This document shows positions 54,961 through 64,000 of a stretch of DNA of 64,000 nt, piece by piece. Location: positions 1-64,000 of the forward strand of contig CAMRBQ010000008.1 of the NCBI GenBank assembly GCA_947040495.1, read 5' to 3'. Made by a program: the position numbers and the translations under genes. The notes under the pieces are model-generated. The model saw nothing but the letters and a program-made list of their open reading frames with translations. It was not told the origin of the DNA and did not search any database. This DNA is from an uncultured Spirochaetia bacterium (GTDB taxonomy: Bacteria > Spirochaetota > Brachyspiria > Brachyspirales > Brachyspiraceae). Position 1 is the first letter of the stretch; the number at the start of each line of letters is the position of its first letter.

Positions 54961-55992
54961 TTAATCCTCCTCTTTTAATAAATCTTCTTCGGTAATATCT
55001 GCCTCGCCTTCTATTAAATCAGTTATTTGAACAGCCATGTTATTACCTGATATACCTGGTCTACAAATAAATTTCTTTTTATTTCCAATTTTTAATGTAA
55101 CAGTATCTGTTATCTTTGTATCAACTAACTTTACAACATCACCTTTTTTTAAGTTTACAATATTGTCAAGTGATGTAGTTATCTCGCCAAGTTCTGCCGA
55201 CACCTCTACAAAAATATTTTGAAGTTTATCTTTAAATATTTTAAGGTTCTCACTAGTATTACCCCTTCTTACAGAAGCATACCAATATGTTGCCGAAAAC
55301 TTAGATATAATAGGCTCTATTGTTATATAGGGAATACAAAAATTCATCATCCCCTCAACATCGGCAACTTTCGTTTCAAGTGTTATAAGAACAACCATGT
55401 CATTTGGATGCACCATCTGAGCAAACTGTGGATTTGTTTCTATAGAACCCAATCTCGGTCTTAGGTCTATTACATTATTCCATGCCTCTCGTAAATTACC
55501 CAATATCCTTACAATAATCCCTTCAATGACCGATATCTCAATATCAGTAAGCTCTCTATTAATGTTCTTGGCATTCTCACCTTGACCACCAAATAATCTA
55601 TCAATAATTGTAAATGTAATGGAAGGATCTATCTCTAGTATAGCACTGCCCTTAAGTGGGTCCATACTAATTATGGCTAATGTACTAGGATTACTTACAC
55701 TACGTATAAACTCTTCATATGTAAGCTGATCTACACTTGCAACGTGAACACCTACCAATGTTCTAAGCTGTGCTGACAAAGATGTTGTCGTAACACGAGC
55801 AAAGTTTTCATGCATCATCTGTAATGTTCTAATCTGGTCCTTTGAAAACTTATCGGGGCGTTTAAAATCGTACATCTTTATCTTACGATTTTCTACCTCA
55901 ACTTTTTTTGTATCGATATTATCAATACTTTCACCCGAGGATATCGCATTTAAAAGAGCATCTATTTCACTTTGTGATAATACTTCTGTCAT
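54961..55992 (-). CDS. fliM: Flagellar motor switch protein FliM
   Basis: A 343-residue protein. It has the N-terminal CheY-binding motif VLSQSEIDALLNAI (4-17), the middle CheC-like domain, and the C-terminal SpoA/FliN-like domain (about 245-330, IVNLKKGDVVKLVDT). It connects chemotaxis to the C-ring of the periplasmic flagella. It lies between fliL and fliY in the same operon. Confidence 0.95.
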   Translation of the reverse strand: MTEVLSQSEIDALLNAISSGESIDNIDTKKVEVENRKIKMYDFKRPDKFSKDQIRTLQMMHENFARVTTTSLSAQLRTLVGVHVASVDQLTYEEFIRSVSNPSTLAIISMDPLKGSAILEIDPSITFTIIDRLFGGQGENAKNINRELTDIEISVIEGIIVRILGNLREAWNNVIDLRPRLGSIETNPQFAQMVHPNDMVVLITLETKVADVEGMMNFCIPYITIEPIISKFSATYWYASVRRGNTSENLKIFKDKLQNIFVEVSAELGEITTSLDNIVNLKKGDVVKLVDTKITDTVTLKIGNKKKFICRPGISGNNMAVQITDLIEGEADITEEDLLKEED

Positions 55993-56039
55993 GTTTTACA
56001 CAGCCTTCTTAATAACTTTGACTTTAAGATAAACAACTT

Positions 56040-56588
56040 CTAATTTACAATGAAATTATCAAATAAAACTTCGTCTATCTGACCATTTTTTAATTGATTA
56101 TTTATTTCCCTTCTTATGTCCTCTTTCAAACGATTTTTTCCGTCTACAGTACGCACGACATCATATGGATAGGTACTTATAATATCAGCTACTCTATCAC
56201 GTAAAATTAGATACCTTTCAGGTAACTCAGCCAACAAACCCTTAGGGTTTTCAGTATATGTTAGATTTAAAGTAACACGTACAAACCTTGGAGCATCCAA
56301 ATCAGATGTAGTCTGACTAAACTCACCAAGCGAATAGTAATTCGGCGGCTCGCTTTTTACCATATCATCTGTAATGCCAGCAGCTACGGCGCCAGTTTTA
56401 GAAACACTTGTAGAAACAAAAACAGCCACAAAGCCTGCAACTAAAGCAACTACCACTATTAAAAGTACAGTTGTTAGTATTTTTACAATAGCTGGGCTTA
56501 ATGTTAGCTTCTTCTTTTCCTTAGGTTTTCCTTCATCCTCTTCACCTTCTTCGTCTTCTAATTCATCTAAATTTTCATCTTCACCCAT
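56040..56588 (-). CDS. fliL: Flagellar basal-body-associated protein FliL
   Basis: A 182-residue protein. An acidic N-terminal cytoplasmic part (MGEDENLDELEDEEG) is followed by one membrane helix (about 36-60), a hinge, and a periplasmic FliL domain with LSLTYTENPKGLLAELPERY-type strand and a C-terminal DEVLFDNFIVN. It is near the stator and modulates torque. It heads the fliL-fliM-fliY operon. The gap to fliM is 47 bases. Confidence 0.9.
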   Translation of the reverse strand: MGEDENLDELEDEEGEEDEGKPKEKKKLTLSPAIVKILTTVLLIVVVALVAGFVAVFVSTSVSKTGAVAAGITDDMVKSEPPNYYSLGEFSQTTSDLDAPRFVRVTLNLTYTENPKGLLAELPERYLILRDRVADIISTYPYDVVRTVDGKNRLKEDIRREINNQLKNGQIDEVLFDNFIVN

Positions 56589-56795
56589 AATTTATCCTCA
56601 CAATGTTAAAACAATATTTCTAAGTTTATCATTTGATTACAAAAAGTCAATATTTATGTTAACTAATAGTAAATAATAGATAACCTTAGAATTTTTATAA
56701 AATACTTGCTCTATATTTTTCGGTATTATCAATTTTAGCATTAGTATTTTTACAATTAAAACTATATTTTTTTATTATGTAAACAATATATAAAT

Positions 56796-56823
56796 TTGCA
56801 TAAAAATATAGCACTGGTATAAT
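56796..56823 (+). promoter_or_regulatory. Promoter predicted to give a leaderless BatD-like mRNA
   Basis: TTGCAT (56796-56801), a 16-base spacer and a perfect TATAAT (56818-56823). The usual start point, about 7 bases further on, falls on the ATG at 56830 itself. No ribosome-binding site lies before that ATG. Both observations point to a leaderless transcript, but a different start codon downstream would weaken this. Confidence 0.5.
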
Positions 56824-56829
56824 AAAGCA

Positions 56830-57837
56830 ATGAGAAGAATATATCTAAGCAAATCATATATAATAAAACTATCTATAGTAATGATTATATATTTTATATT
56901 AAATATAGCCCCCCTGGTCGCTAAACAAAATAAACAAAACATTACACCTACTATAGAAATGCTTTCTTCTATAAACACAATGGAAGCATATATTGGACAA
57001 TATATAAACTATCAGGTAACTATAAAAACAACAGGAAATATAAAATACGCTTTTAATGATATAAAATTCCTATATACAGAAGATGAAATGAGAATTATAT
57101 CTTCAGAAACCAATATAAAAAACAAAAAAGACTATACGCAAACAATATACAAATATAAAATTGCATTTTATAATCATGGCATTTATGATATGCCTAGTTT
57201 TTCTATAGAACACTTTGAAAATGAAAAGCAAACAATTTTATCAAATACACAAATATATGTATCTATAAAACAATTTTCAGACGGGCAATATTTACCTACA
57301 ATAAAAAATAATGAACATATAAATATACCTTGGTATGTATTTATTATAATAATAGCAATTATTATTTTTATAATTATAGGTATAATTCTAATACTATTTT
57401 TGATTAAAAAAAGAGATTCTTTAAATGTATTAAAAGTATATGAACCCGAAGATATAGAGGCATTAAAAGAATTAGGTATATTAGAAAATAAAATTGGATT
57501 AAACCAAATTTCACTTCTAGAATACTATTTTATACTAACACAAATATTTCGTAAATATCTTACAAGTAGATTTGAACTACCTATACTTGAAATGACTACA
57601 GATGATATTAGACGGCATATGTCATCGAGGATATTACCAAACTATAAAAATATTTTAATTTTTTTAAGTCACTCAGATTTTATAAAGTTTTCAAAGCTAC
57701 AATCTGACAAAAAAAAATGTATGGATGATATGAGATTTTGTGAAGCATATATAAAAAAATATGGACGAAAAAAAGAAGAAGAAAAAGAAGGAGAAAATAA
57801 TGAAAGTAAACATTCTAACAAAAAAAGGAACAAATAA
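56830..57837 (+). CDS. BatD-like membrane protein
   Basis: A 335-residue protein. After a signal-like N-terminal helix (about 13-35) comes a periplasmic beta-sandwich region of the BatD/DUF4381 type (EAYIGQYINYQVTIKTTG and the NHGIYDMPSFSIEHF strand), then a membrane helix (about 178-202), and a cytoplasmic C-terminal domain (LPILEMTTDDIRRHMSSR...HSDFIKFSKLQ). BatD proteins occur with MoxR and VWA-domain BatA/B. Those genes are not adjacent here. The C-terminal end overlaps the following phosphatase gene by 38 bases. Confidence 0.65.
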   Translation: MRRIYLSKSYIIKLSIVMIIYFILNIAPLVAKQNKQNITPTIEMLSSINTMEAYIGQYINYQVTIKTTGNIKYAFNDIKFLYTEDEMRIISSETNIKNKKDYTQTIYKYKIAFYNHGIYDMPSFSIEHFENEKQTILSNTQIYVSIKQFSDGQYLPTIKNNEHINIPWYVFIIIIAIIIFIIIGIILILFLIKKRDSLNVLKVYEPEDIEALKELGILENKIGLNQISLLEYYFILTQIFRKYLTSRFELPILEMTTDDIRRHMSSRILPNYKNILIFLSHSDFIKFSKLQSDKKKCMDDMRFCEAYIKKYGRKKEEEKEGENNESKHSNKKRNK

Positions 57838-58525
57838 AAAATCAAATACAGATTGTCTTTTGTTTGTATCTGAAGGGACACAGAGTAACCCTGTAATTAT
57901 AGATTCTCAGGATTTCTATTCACATTACCTAGATGTAGATTCATCATTCTTGGCTGTAATGTCGGATGGAATGGGCGGAGATGCTTCGGCTACTATGGCT
58001 TCCAAAACAGTAGTTCAAGTATTTCAAGAGCATTTTCATAAATTAATAAACACAATAAGCGAACAAGAAATCATGTATACTATATCAGACTTGTTTGTAC
58101 GTGTTGAACTTGCTATTGCCAAAGAAAGTAATGAAAACAAAGATTATATAGGGGCATCGGCAGGGCTTGCTGGGATTTTATATAATGAGGCTGTGGGATT
58201 TTTTGTTTTTAATTCAGGCGATGTCAGGGTATATAAAAAAGATATGGAAGGCGAAATTGCATCTATTACAAAAGACCATGTGTATAATGATGTAGTTGAA
58301 AACTTTGCAGGCGGTGGTGGTAGACATTATATATCTACAGTCGGGGCTATAAGGAAAATACCAACATATCATTTTATAGCAACACAAGGATTTTATGATA
58401 ACGTTTCTAATCAAGATATAGAAAAAATATTAGAAAATAATGATAGCCAAATCGTTATAAATGAAATAAAAGATAAATCAGAGAACATGCCAAATAATTC
58501 TAGCATTATTCATATACTCTATTAA
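57800..58525 (+). CDS. PP2C-type protein phosphatase
   Basis: A 241-residue serine/threonine phosphatase. SNTDCLLFV, the metal motif AVMSDGMGGDASATMA (about 53-68), NSGDVRVYK and the late VSNQDI (Asp) are all visible. It starts with AAGGAG 6 bases before the ATG at 57800, inside the last 38 bases of the BatD-like gene, so the two are translationally coupled. It would dephosphorylate a protein substrate. Confidence 0.85.
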   Translation: MKVNILTKKGTNKKSNTDCLLFVSEGTQSNPVIIDSQDFYSHYLDVDSSFLAVMSDGMGGDASATMASKTVVQVFQEHFHKLINTISEQEIMYTISDLFVRVELAIAKESNENKDYIGASAGLAGILYNEAVGFFVFNSGDVRVYKKDMEGEIASITKDHVYNDVVENFAGGGGRHYISTVGAIRKIPTYHFIATQGFYDNVSNQDIEKILENNDSQIVINEIKDKSENMPNNSSIIHILY

Positions 58526-58577
58526 TATTGAAATATTTAACCCTAATCTATTCCGTCAATGTTATGCTAAAGATACA

Positions 58578-59543
58578 TCAATAAACAATATTAGGGAAAA
58601 TTGTTTTTAATTCACTGTAAATTTCTTTTTGCATTTTTAATGTTTCATTGACAACAGATGAAAGATATTCTTGTTTTGAACAATAGACGTCAAACCCATT
58701 TGATAAATAGGAATACAAAATACCTCTCGAAGAATTAACAATTGCCCCTAATCCATCGGGATTAAAACAAGGCATAATATCTTTAACGCAAGCTCCTTGT
58801 GCCCCATATCCGGGAACCAAAAAAATACTTGAGGGCATAATTTTTCTTAATTTTATTGCATCTTCAGGATAAGTAGCCCCAACAACAGCACCTATAGATG
58901 AATAGCCTTTCTCGCCTATACACTTTTTAGCATTACTAAAAATATTATCAGCAATATTTTCAGAAATAGATTTTCCATTACTACTAACAACATCTTGTAT
59001 TTCTCCAGAACTTGGATTAGATGTTTTAACAAGCACAAATATACCCTTCCCATTTATAACACATTCATTCATAAAAGGCATTAGACTTTCACTTCCTAAG
59101 TACGGACTAACTGTTAAAAAATCCACGTCAAATGAACTAATAAAAGAGCCGTCTAGCATTTCCACTTTACCTAAATGCCCGTCCGCATAGGCTTGTGCAG
59201 TATTACCAATATCATTGCGTTTAGCATCTTCAACCACAATTAAGCCCTTTGCTTTGGCATACATAACTGTTCTTTCAAATGCGATAACACCTTGTGAACC
59301 ATATTTCTCATAAAAAGCCATTTGTGGTTTAACAGCAGGAGCTATATCACAAATACTATCTATAATATCTTTGTTATAATTATAAATCATTTCTGAAACT
59401 TGTTCAAACTTATTTGAAGATGAACGAACATCTATTTTGTAACATAGTGGTATCTTTTTTATGTCAGGGTCTAACCCTACTACTATAGGATTTTTTGTTT
59501 TAATAATTTTCTCAATAAGTTTATCTGAAGCATTTTGTTTCAT
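58578..59543 (-). CDS. pyrF: Orotidine 5'-phosphate decarboxylase (type 2)
   Basis: A 321-residue protein of the longer, type-2 PyrF family. PIVVGLDPDIKKIP is at the start, and the catalytic region is GLIVVEDAKRNDIGNTAQAYADG (about 105-127, with the Asp-Lys-Asp charge network). VPGYGAQGACVKD and IVNSSRGILY follow. It makes UMP from OMP. No other pyr genes are nearby. Confidence 0.92.
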   Translation of the reverse strand: MKQNASDKLIEKIIKTKNPIVVGLDPDIKKIPLCYKIDVRSSSNKFEQVSEMIYNYNKDIIDSICDIAPAVKPQMAFYEKYGSQGVIAFERTVMYAKAKGLIVVEDAKRNDIGNTAQAYADGHLGKVEMLDGSFISSFDVDFLTVSPYLGSESLMPFMNECVINGKGIFVLVKTSNPSSGEIQDVVSSNGKSISENIADNIFSNAKKCIGEKGYSSIGAVVGATYPEDAIKLRKIMPSSIFLVPGYGAQGACVKDIMPCFNPDGLGAIVNSSRGILYSYLSNGFDVYCSKQEYLSSVVNETLKMQKEIYSELKTIFPNIVY

Positions 59544-59633
59544 AATTCAACCAATCATTTTGATAAAAATAGCAACTCGTAAATTCACATTATGAACAAT
59601 ACCTAGTAGAATTAGTAGAGCAGACAAAAATAG

Positions 59634-60953
59634 TTAAACTTTTTTCACAACTATTTTATTACCTTGAACTAAAATAACCTTAACTTCAATATCTTTATCT
59701 ATAAATCCACCATCACTTATAGCATCATAACGTTTGCCATCTATCTCTATTATGCCCGCAGGCCTAAGCAATGTCGAAGTCTTACACACCCTATCTAAAA
59801 TATGCTCATACGAAACACTCGAATGATATGTAGATGTATCATCAGCAAGGGCAATTTTTTTAAACACAGATGACTTTGGAAGAAAAGATAGAGAGGCAAC
59901 AATAAGTACAGTTGTTACAATAACCGATGAAAGAACAACAGTTAAAGCAGTTTCTATATTGCTTATATCAAATGCCAAAAGTAGCCCAGCGATAATAGAT
60001 ATTATACCAAATATACCCGCTATACCAAAGCCCGGTATAACAAAAATTTCAAGCAGCAATAATAAAATACCAAGTGCAAATATGGCAGGGGCTATCCATG
60101 TAAATCCACCAACACTAAATTGTGCTATAAAATAAATTCCAAAACATATTACAGCAACAGCACCGGGGATGGCAAAGCCGGGTGTTCTTATTTCTAAATA
60201 AAGAGAAAACAAACCAAGTGCAAGTATGATAGAAAGAAATGCTGGGTTTAACATAAAACGTGTTAGAGTATCATATTTATTCTCTCTAATATTTATAATT
60301 TCTGCATCTTTTATATCTTGTAATTTTAATATATCAGAAATATTTTTTGCTGCCCCACTACTTATACCAAGTTCAATTGCCTCTTCCGAAGTGAGTGTAA
60401 GTAATGTTTTATTATCTAAATTTATTCCATCATCTTTTTTGGTCAAAACAATATTTTCATCAACCATAGCCTCAGCAATATTTGCATTATAGCCATTAGC
60501 CTCTGCCGCAGAACGCATCGCAGCCCTCATAGCACTGACTGTTTTTTCATCCGCTTTTTTTATTCCCTCTCCTGTCATAAGCACAGGCGTTACAGCACCG
60601 ATAAGTGAACCATCTGCCATATAAATATTTTGAGCACTTAATGCTATCAAAGCACCCGCAGATATAGCATTTTTATTTATAAATACAACTGTAGGTATTT
60701 CACTATCTAATAATATATTTTTTATATTTAGGGCATCAGAAACTGCCCCCCCCGGTGTGTCTAGTTCTAATATTATTAAAGAGGCATTCTCTTCTTCAGC
60801 CTTTTCAAAAGCACGCCTAATATATCCAGAATACCAGCGGTCAACCTCTTTAAACTCTAGCTTATCTATAACAAATACTTTCTCTTGACCTAGCACATTA
60901 AATGAGATAGAAAAAAATATTAATAAACATAAAATAAAATATTGTCGTTTCAT
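59634..60953 (-). CDS. NfeD-family membrane serine protease
   Basis: A 439-residue protein. A signal peptide (1-22) is followed by a ClpP-like serine protease domain (LELDTPGGAVSDA, then NAISAGALIALSA with nucleophile Ser98, and a later lysine), four to five membrane helices (about 235-345), and a C-terminal NfeD OB-fold (about 380-439). It is associated with membrane quality control. It lies 5 bases after the preceding hypothetical gene in the same operon. Confidence 0.88.
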   Translation of the reverse strand: MKRQYFILCLLIFFSISFNVLGQEKVFVIDKLEFKEVDRWYSGYIRRAFEKAEEENASLIILELDTPGGAVSDALNIKNILLDSEIPTVVFINKNAISAGALIALSAQNIYMADGSLIGAVTPVLMTGEGIKKADEKTVSAMRAAMRSAAEANGYNANIAEAMVDENIVLTKKDDGINLDNKTLLTLTSEEAIELGISSGAAKNISDILKLQDIKDAEIINIRENKYDTLTRFMLNPAFLSIILALGLFSLYLEIRTPGFAIPGAVAVICFGIYFIAQFSVGGFTWIAPAIFALGILLLLLEIFVIPGFGIAGIFGIISIIAGLLLAFDISNIETALTVVLSSVIVTTVLIVASLSFLPKSSVFKKIALADDTSTYHSSVSYEHILDRVCKTSTLLRPAGIIEIDGKRYDAISDGGFIDKDIEVKVILVQGNKIVVKKV

Positions 60954-60958
60954 AAAAA

Positions 60959-62089
60959 TTACATATCCACCTTTAATATATTTAACTTATAAAAAATAGG
61001 CATTTTTATATTAAAAATTCTTTTTAGTATAAACAAGATAAAGCCTATTGTTATACCAATAATAGCAAAACTAACACTAGATACACTCAATGAAAATAAT
61101 ATTTGCATAAAAGATAATAACACAAGAGGTATATATACATTAGATAAAAATGCTGTCATGAGAATAAAAAATGGGATTAAAAAATACCATTCACTGACAA
61201 AGAACATCTTTCCAGAAGTTGATAATAAAGACATATATGGAACCTGAAGTAAAGAAATATAATGAACTATTGAAATTATAGCAAATAACATAAAAGAAAC
61301 CGAATATGCCCTGTCTTTTGGAACAAAATAACTAGCCATAGCAAATAGCAGAAAAAATGTTGGTATCAAAGGGTTGGTCGTAAATACAATGAGATAAAAA
61401 AGTATTATTTCTACGATAAAAAATGGTATCATAAGTAAACAATTTTTCTTTATCGATGAGAAACCAAATAATGTTGCAATCATAAACTTAGCTATTGGTG
61501 GATATTCGCTACCCTCTTTTAAGCGTTTAAAATAACCTATAATAAAAAGCGAAATAACATTTAAAAATAGATATGGTGGAAAAAGATGATATATAGAAAA
61601 AGCATCGCCTGTAGTAAAATTCATGTCATCAATATTTGCAAATCCTTTGTCCCCCTTAGTATCTACATTGAGCGTTATGTATTCCTCATGAGTAATATTT
61701 GTTATCGATACATTCGCTCCAACATAAAGTAAATGCACAATCGCTATACCCCTGCCTGCATTTTTTATTTCTATAGGGGCAGTAATAGTACCATTTTCAT
61801 CAGTTGCTTCCATGAATGAAGTCGCATCATTTTCAAATATAAATATATCTGGGGTCGCAGAAACAAAACGTACAAGCCTATTAACAAGTGGTATATCACG
61901 CCTTAATATTGTCATTTCAAGTATATCTGTTGGTATACTATCATTAGTATTATTTTTTTTAGTAGCATTATTAGTTATAACTATGTTTTTTTCTTTTTCA
62001 AAAATATAAGTATACTCTGTTTGATTCTGAGCATATAGGCTAAACTGTAAAGCAAAAACAAATATAAAAAAATAAAATGCATTTCTCAT
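60959..62089 (-). CDS. Hypothetical membrane protein
   Basis: About 376 residues. A signal peptide (1-20) leads to a periplasmic beta-rich region (about 21-165), then a series of membrane helices (about 170-350). No known family was recognised. The ATG at 62089 (MRNAFYFFIF) is preferred over the TTG at 62107, because GGAG lies about 12 bases upstream of the ATG and directly on the TTG. It is cotranscribed with the NfeD-type gene. Confidence 0.55.
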   Translation of the reverse strand: MRNAFYFFIFVFALQFSLYAQNQTEYTYIFEKEKNIVITNNATKKNNTNDSIPTDILEMTILRRDIPLVNRLVRFVSATPDIFIFENDATSFMEATDENGTITAPIEIKNAGRGIAIVHLLYVGANVSITNITHEEYITLNVDTKGDKGFANIDDMNFTTGDAFSIYHLFPPYLFLNVISLFIIGYFKRLKEGSEYPPIAKFMIATLFGFSSIKKNCLLMIPFFIVEIILFYLIVFTTNPLIPTFFLLFAMASYFVPKDRAYSVSFMLFAIISIVHYISLLQVPYMSLLSTSGKMFFVSEWYFLIPFFILMTAFLSNVYIPLVLLSFMQILFSLSVSSVSFAIIGITIGFILFILKRIFNIKMPIFYKLNILKVDM

Positions 62090-62232
62090 GTACAAGCAAT
62101 TCTCCAAATATTTAAAATTTTAATATTAATCTACATTAGGTAATTATATATAACAATTTTCTTTATGTAAAGGTTGTCCCATATTGTATTCTATAAAACC
62201 AAAATGATTATTTTAATAATGGAATGCTCTCA

Positions 62233-62763
62233 TTAACTCTCATGGGAGATATTAAAAATCTCTTTATTTTTGTTAAAATAAATAACCAATAACTCATCTG
62301 TATATTCGCTGTTAAAACTTAAATCCATTATAAATGCTTGTTCATTTAATTTTTTATCTATATAACTTCCAAATCTTTTTATTAGTAAAAAGTCAGTCAT
62401 TCTTTCAAGAGTAATATTCACAACATCTTGAGTACCAAGTAAATTTTTCAAAGTTTCAATATCAAATTCATCCCTATGAAATTCTAAAAAATAACAAAGG
62501 ATATGCTCTTCAGAATCAGTAGCTGATTGCTCCGTTTTCTTCAAAAGCAATGCTTTTAAATATTTAATTGTATTTTCTTTTAATGCATCAATATCATCAA
62601 GAAATGTAGATACCAGTTCCATTGCTTGTGTACTTGCTGTCAAATCTTCTGTTACATCAAAATTAAAGGGCAATCCAAGTTCTCCCTCGCCAACCCAAAT
62701 CTCTTCTCCCTTATTGTATGATACTTCAGGAAATTTCTTACTATTTAATAACATATCAGCCAC
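62233..62763 (-). CDS. Hypothetical soluble protein
   Basis: A 176-residue acidic protein without signal or membrane segment. It has MLLNSKKFPEVSYNKGEEIW at the N-terminus, a helix-rich middle, and a C-terminal DLSFNSEYTDELLVIYFNKN. It may belong to a DUF2004-like family of small cytosolic proteins, but this is weak. The gap to the M16 protease gene is only 23 bases, so it follows it in the same operon. Confidence 0.45.
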   Translation of the reverse strand: MADMLLNSKKFPEVSYNKGEEIWVGEGELGLPFNFDVTEDLTASTQAMELVSTFLDDIDALKENTIKYLKALLLKKTEQSATDSEEHILCYFLEFHRDEFDIETLKNLLGTQDVVNITLERMTDFLLIKRFGSYIDKKLNEQAFIMDLSFNSEYTDELLVIYFNKNKEIFNISHES

Positions 62764-62786
62764 TCCTTTTTTATAAAAATAATATA

Positions 62787-64000
62787 TTAGTTTAATTTTA
62801 ATTTTTCAGATATAGCATTCGTTATATCTATAGCGCCTTTTGGTCCAATAGTTGATAAAAATAATTTCCTATTAGAAAATATTGTATCTATCATATTATT
62901 TGTATCATCCAAATCAATTTTCATAATAGACTTATAAATTTTATGAAGTGGTATATGTTTTGAATAATAATACTCATGCTTTACATTTTTATTCATTAGA
63001 AAATCTGTACTCATTTTATTAAAAGCAAGTGTGCCTATTTGCATCTGCTTTGCTTCTTCCATTTCTGTTTTTGTAATTTTATTTTTTATAAGTATTTCTA
63101 TTTCTTTATATACACTTTCAATTGTTTGTGCATAATAAGCGAGACTAGTTGAACCATGTATTTCAAATGTCCCTGTATTTACAAATGTTGAATTAGAACT
63201 ATAAATATTATAACATAATCCTTGCTTTTCTCTTAGGTTTTGAAAAAGCCTTGATGATGAGCTACTACCAAGTACATCATTTATAATATTAATATTTGGA
63301 TTATATTTATACCCAGCTTTAAATGTTGGTAACATCAAAGAAAAATACACCTGATTTAAATCAAGATTTTCACTAGACCTTGTAGCATAATTAAATGACA
63401 AATCATCCCATGTAGTTTTTTGCTTTTTCTTTAATTTTAATTTTGATAATTTTTTTCCCACAACGTCAAAATCAAAGTTCCCCGCTATTGATATTATAAA
63501 GTTAGATGCATTAAACTTTTCTTTATAATAGGAATACGTTTCATCCCTTTTTATATTTTTTATATTTTTTATAGTGCCCGCAATAGGCAAAGCCATACCA
63601 GTCCCTTTGTAAGCTTTTTCAAAAAATTGCTGTCCTATTCTCTCTTCAGGCATATCATTTGCCATTTTTATTTCTTCTATTATAACACGCTTTTCTCTTT
63701 CAACCTCTTCTTTATCAAAAACAGAATTATCTATTATATCTATTAATATATTAAATGCCCTATCTATTTCTGATGATATTATACTTATATAAAACGCTGT
63801 AAAATTTCTCGAAGTAAAGGCATTAAATATACCACCAACACCTTCTATCTCTTTTATAAGGCGATAGGCGTCTATTTTTTTTGTACCTTTAAATAACATA
63901 TGCTCTATAAAATGTGTATAACCATTAGTCTCTTTTGATTCGTCAGCACTACCTGTTGTAAACCAAAAGCCTAATGTAACAGTATCAAGGGATGCTATTC
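62787..64000 (-). CDS. M16-family zinc peptidase (5' end beyond the window)
   Basis: The gene reads to the right edge of the window, so its start is not visible. The zinc-binding motif HFIEH (63900-63914) is followed by the N-terminal M16 region, the distal EREKRVIIEEIKM segment with the third ligand, and a C-terminal M16_C domain (VYFSLMLPTF, SSSSRLFQNLREKQGLCYNI). This is the processing peptidase/pitrilysin-like family seen in bacterial secreted or cytosolic peptidases. The reading frame is intact as far as it can be seen. Confidence 0.88.
   Translation of the reverse strand, partial: IASLDTVTLGFWFTTGSADESKETNGYTHFIEHMLFKGTKKIDAYRLIKEIEGVGGIFNAFTSRNFTAFYISIISSEIDRAFNILIDIIDNSVFDKEEVEREKRVIIEEIKMANDMPEERIGQQFFEKAYKGTGMALPIAGTIKNIKNIKRDETYSYYKEKFNASNFIISIAGNFDFDVVGKKLSKLKLKKKQKTTWDDLSFNYATRSSENLDLNQVYFSLMLPTFKAGYKYNPNINIINDVLGSSSSSRLFQNLREKQGLCYNIYSSNSTFVNTGTFEIHGSTSLAYYAQTIESVYKEIEILIKNKITKTEMEEAKQMQIGTLAFNKMSTDFLMNKNVKHEYYYSKHIPLHKIYKSIMKIDLDDTNNMIDTIFSNRKLFLSTIGPKGAIDITNAISEKLKLN

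Noticed and set aside
58541-58596. CCCTAAT and ATTAGGG as a terminator hairpin after the PP2C gene
   Set aside because: The arms match over 7 bp but the loop is 42 bases and one arm lies inside pyrF. No T run follows.

Overview
The window comes from a very AT-rich bacterial chromosome. The most likely source is a spirochaete of the genus Brachyspira. Supporting observations are the base composition, a fliL-fliM-fliY motor cluster with a CheC-like FliY, asparagine in place of the usual serine in the rifampicin pocket of RpoB (a spirochaete trait), the ankyrin-repeat protein, and short two-gene or three-gene operons. The genus is an inference and no database search was possible.

Layout. 1-5900: a sialic-acid-type catabolic cluster (ROK regulator, EamA transporter, Gfo/Idh oxidoreductase broken by an in-frame TAG, N-acetylneuraminate lyase, YhcH/NanQ-like protein, esterase), with a scrap of a second lyase gene. 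6000-19520 (minus strand): rpmG, tRNA-Trp, secE, nusG, rplK, rplA, rplJ, rplL, rpoB, rpoC, then lolC/E and lolD. A strong -35/-10 promoter lies just upstream of rpmG. 19770-24780: a small accessory zone with TfoX_C and ABM-like genes, a decayed gene with several frame breaks, and a cassette of small immunity-like genes (DUF4279, DUF4259-like and others) lying between a truncated 5' copy of ruvX and the intact ruvX. 24860-39770: housekeeping genes, including cheB with two lipoproteins, pncB, a zinc-type macrodomain, tsaD, yajQ, rpiB, a RadC-like JAMM protein, a ThiD2-like/hisH/mraY operon, an outer-membrane barrel, SSB, ankyrin, B3/4 and MoxR genes. 40000-53800: a frameshifted TPR gene, a phosphohexomutase, zapA with a repeat-bearing coiled-coil partner, an AddB/RexB-like nuclease, trpS, a double GT2 glycosyltransferase, fucO and a UPF0210 gene. 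53900-64000: fliL-fliM-fliY with a clear intrinsic terminator, a BatD-like/PP2C pair, pyrF, an NfeD-type protease operon and the 3' part of an M16 protease gene.

The most unusual signal is a family of palindromic elements at 32079-32180, about 40621-40706 and 52302-52427. Each fills the gap between two convergent genes, shares nearly identical 23-base ends (CACTGGC...TTGCA), and reaches the TAG stop codon of the minus-strand gene. They could be bidirectional terminators or MITE-like mobile repeats. The ruvX-flanked cassette of small immunity-like genes is the second most interesting region.
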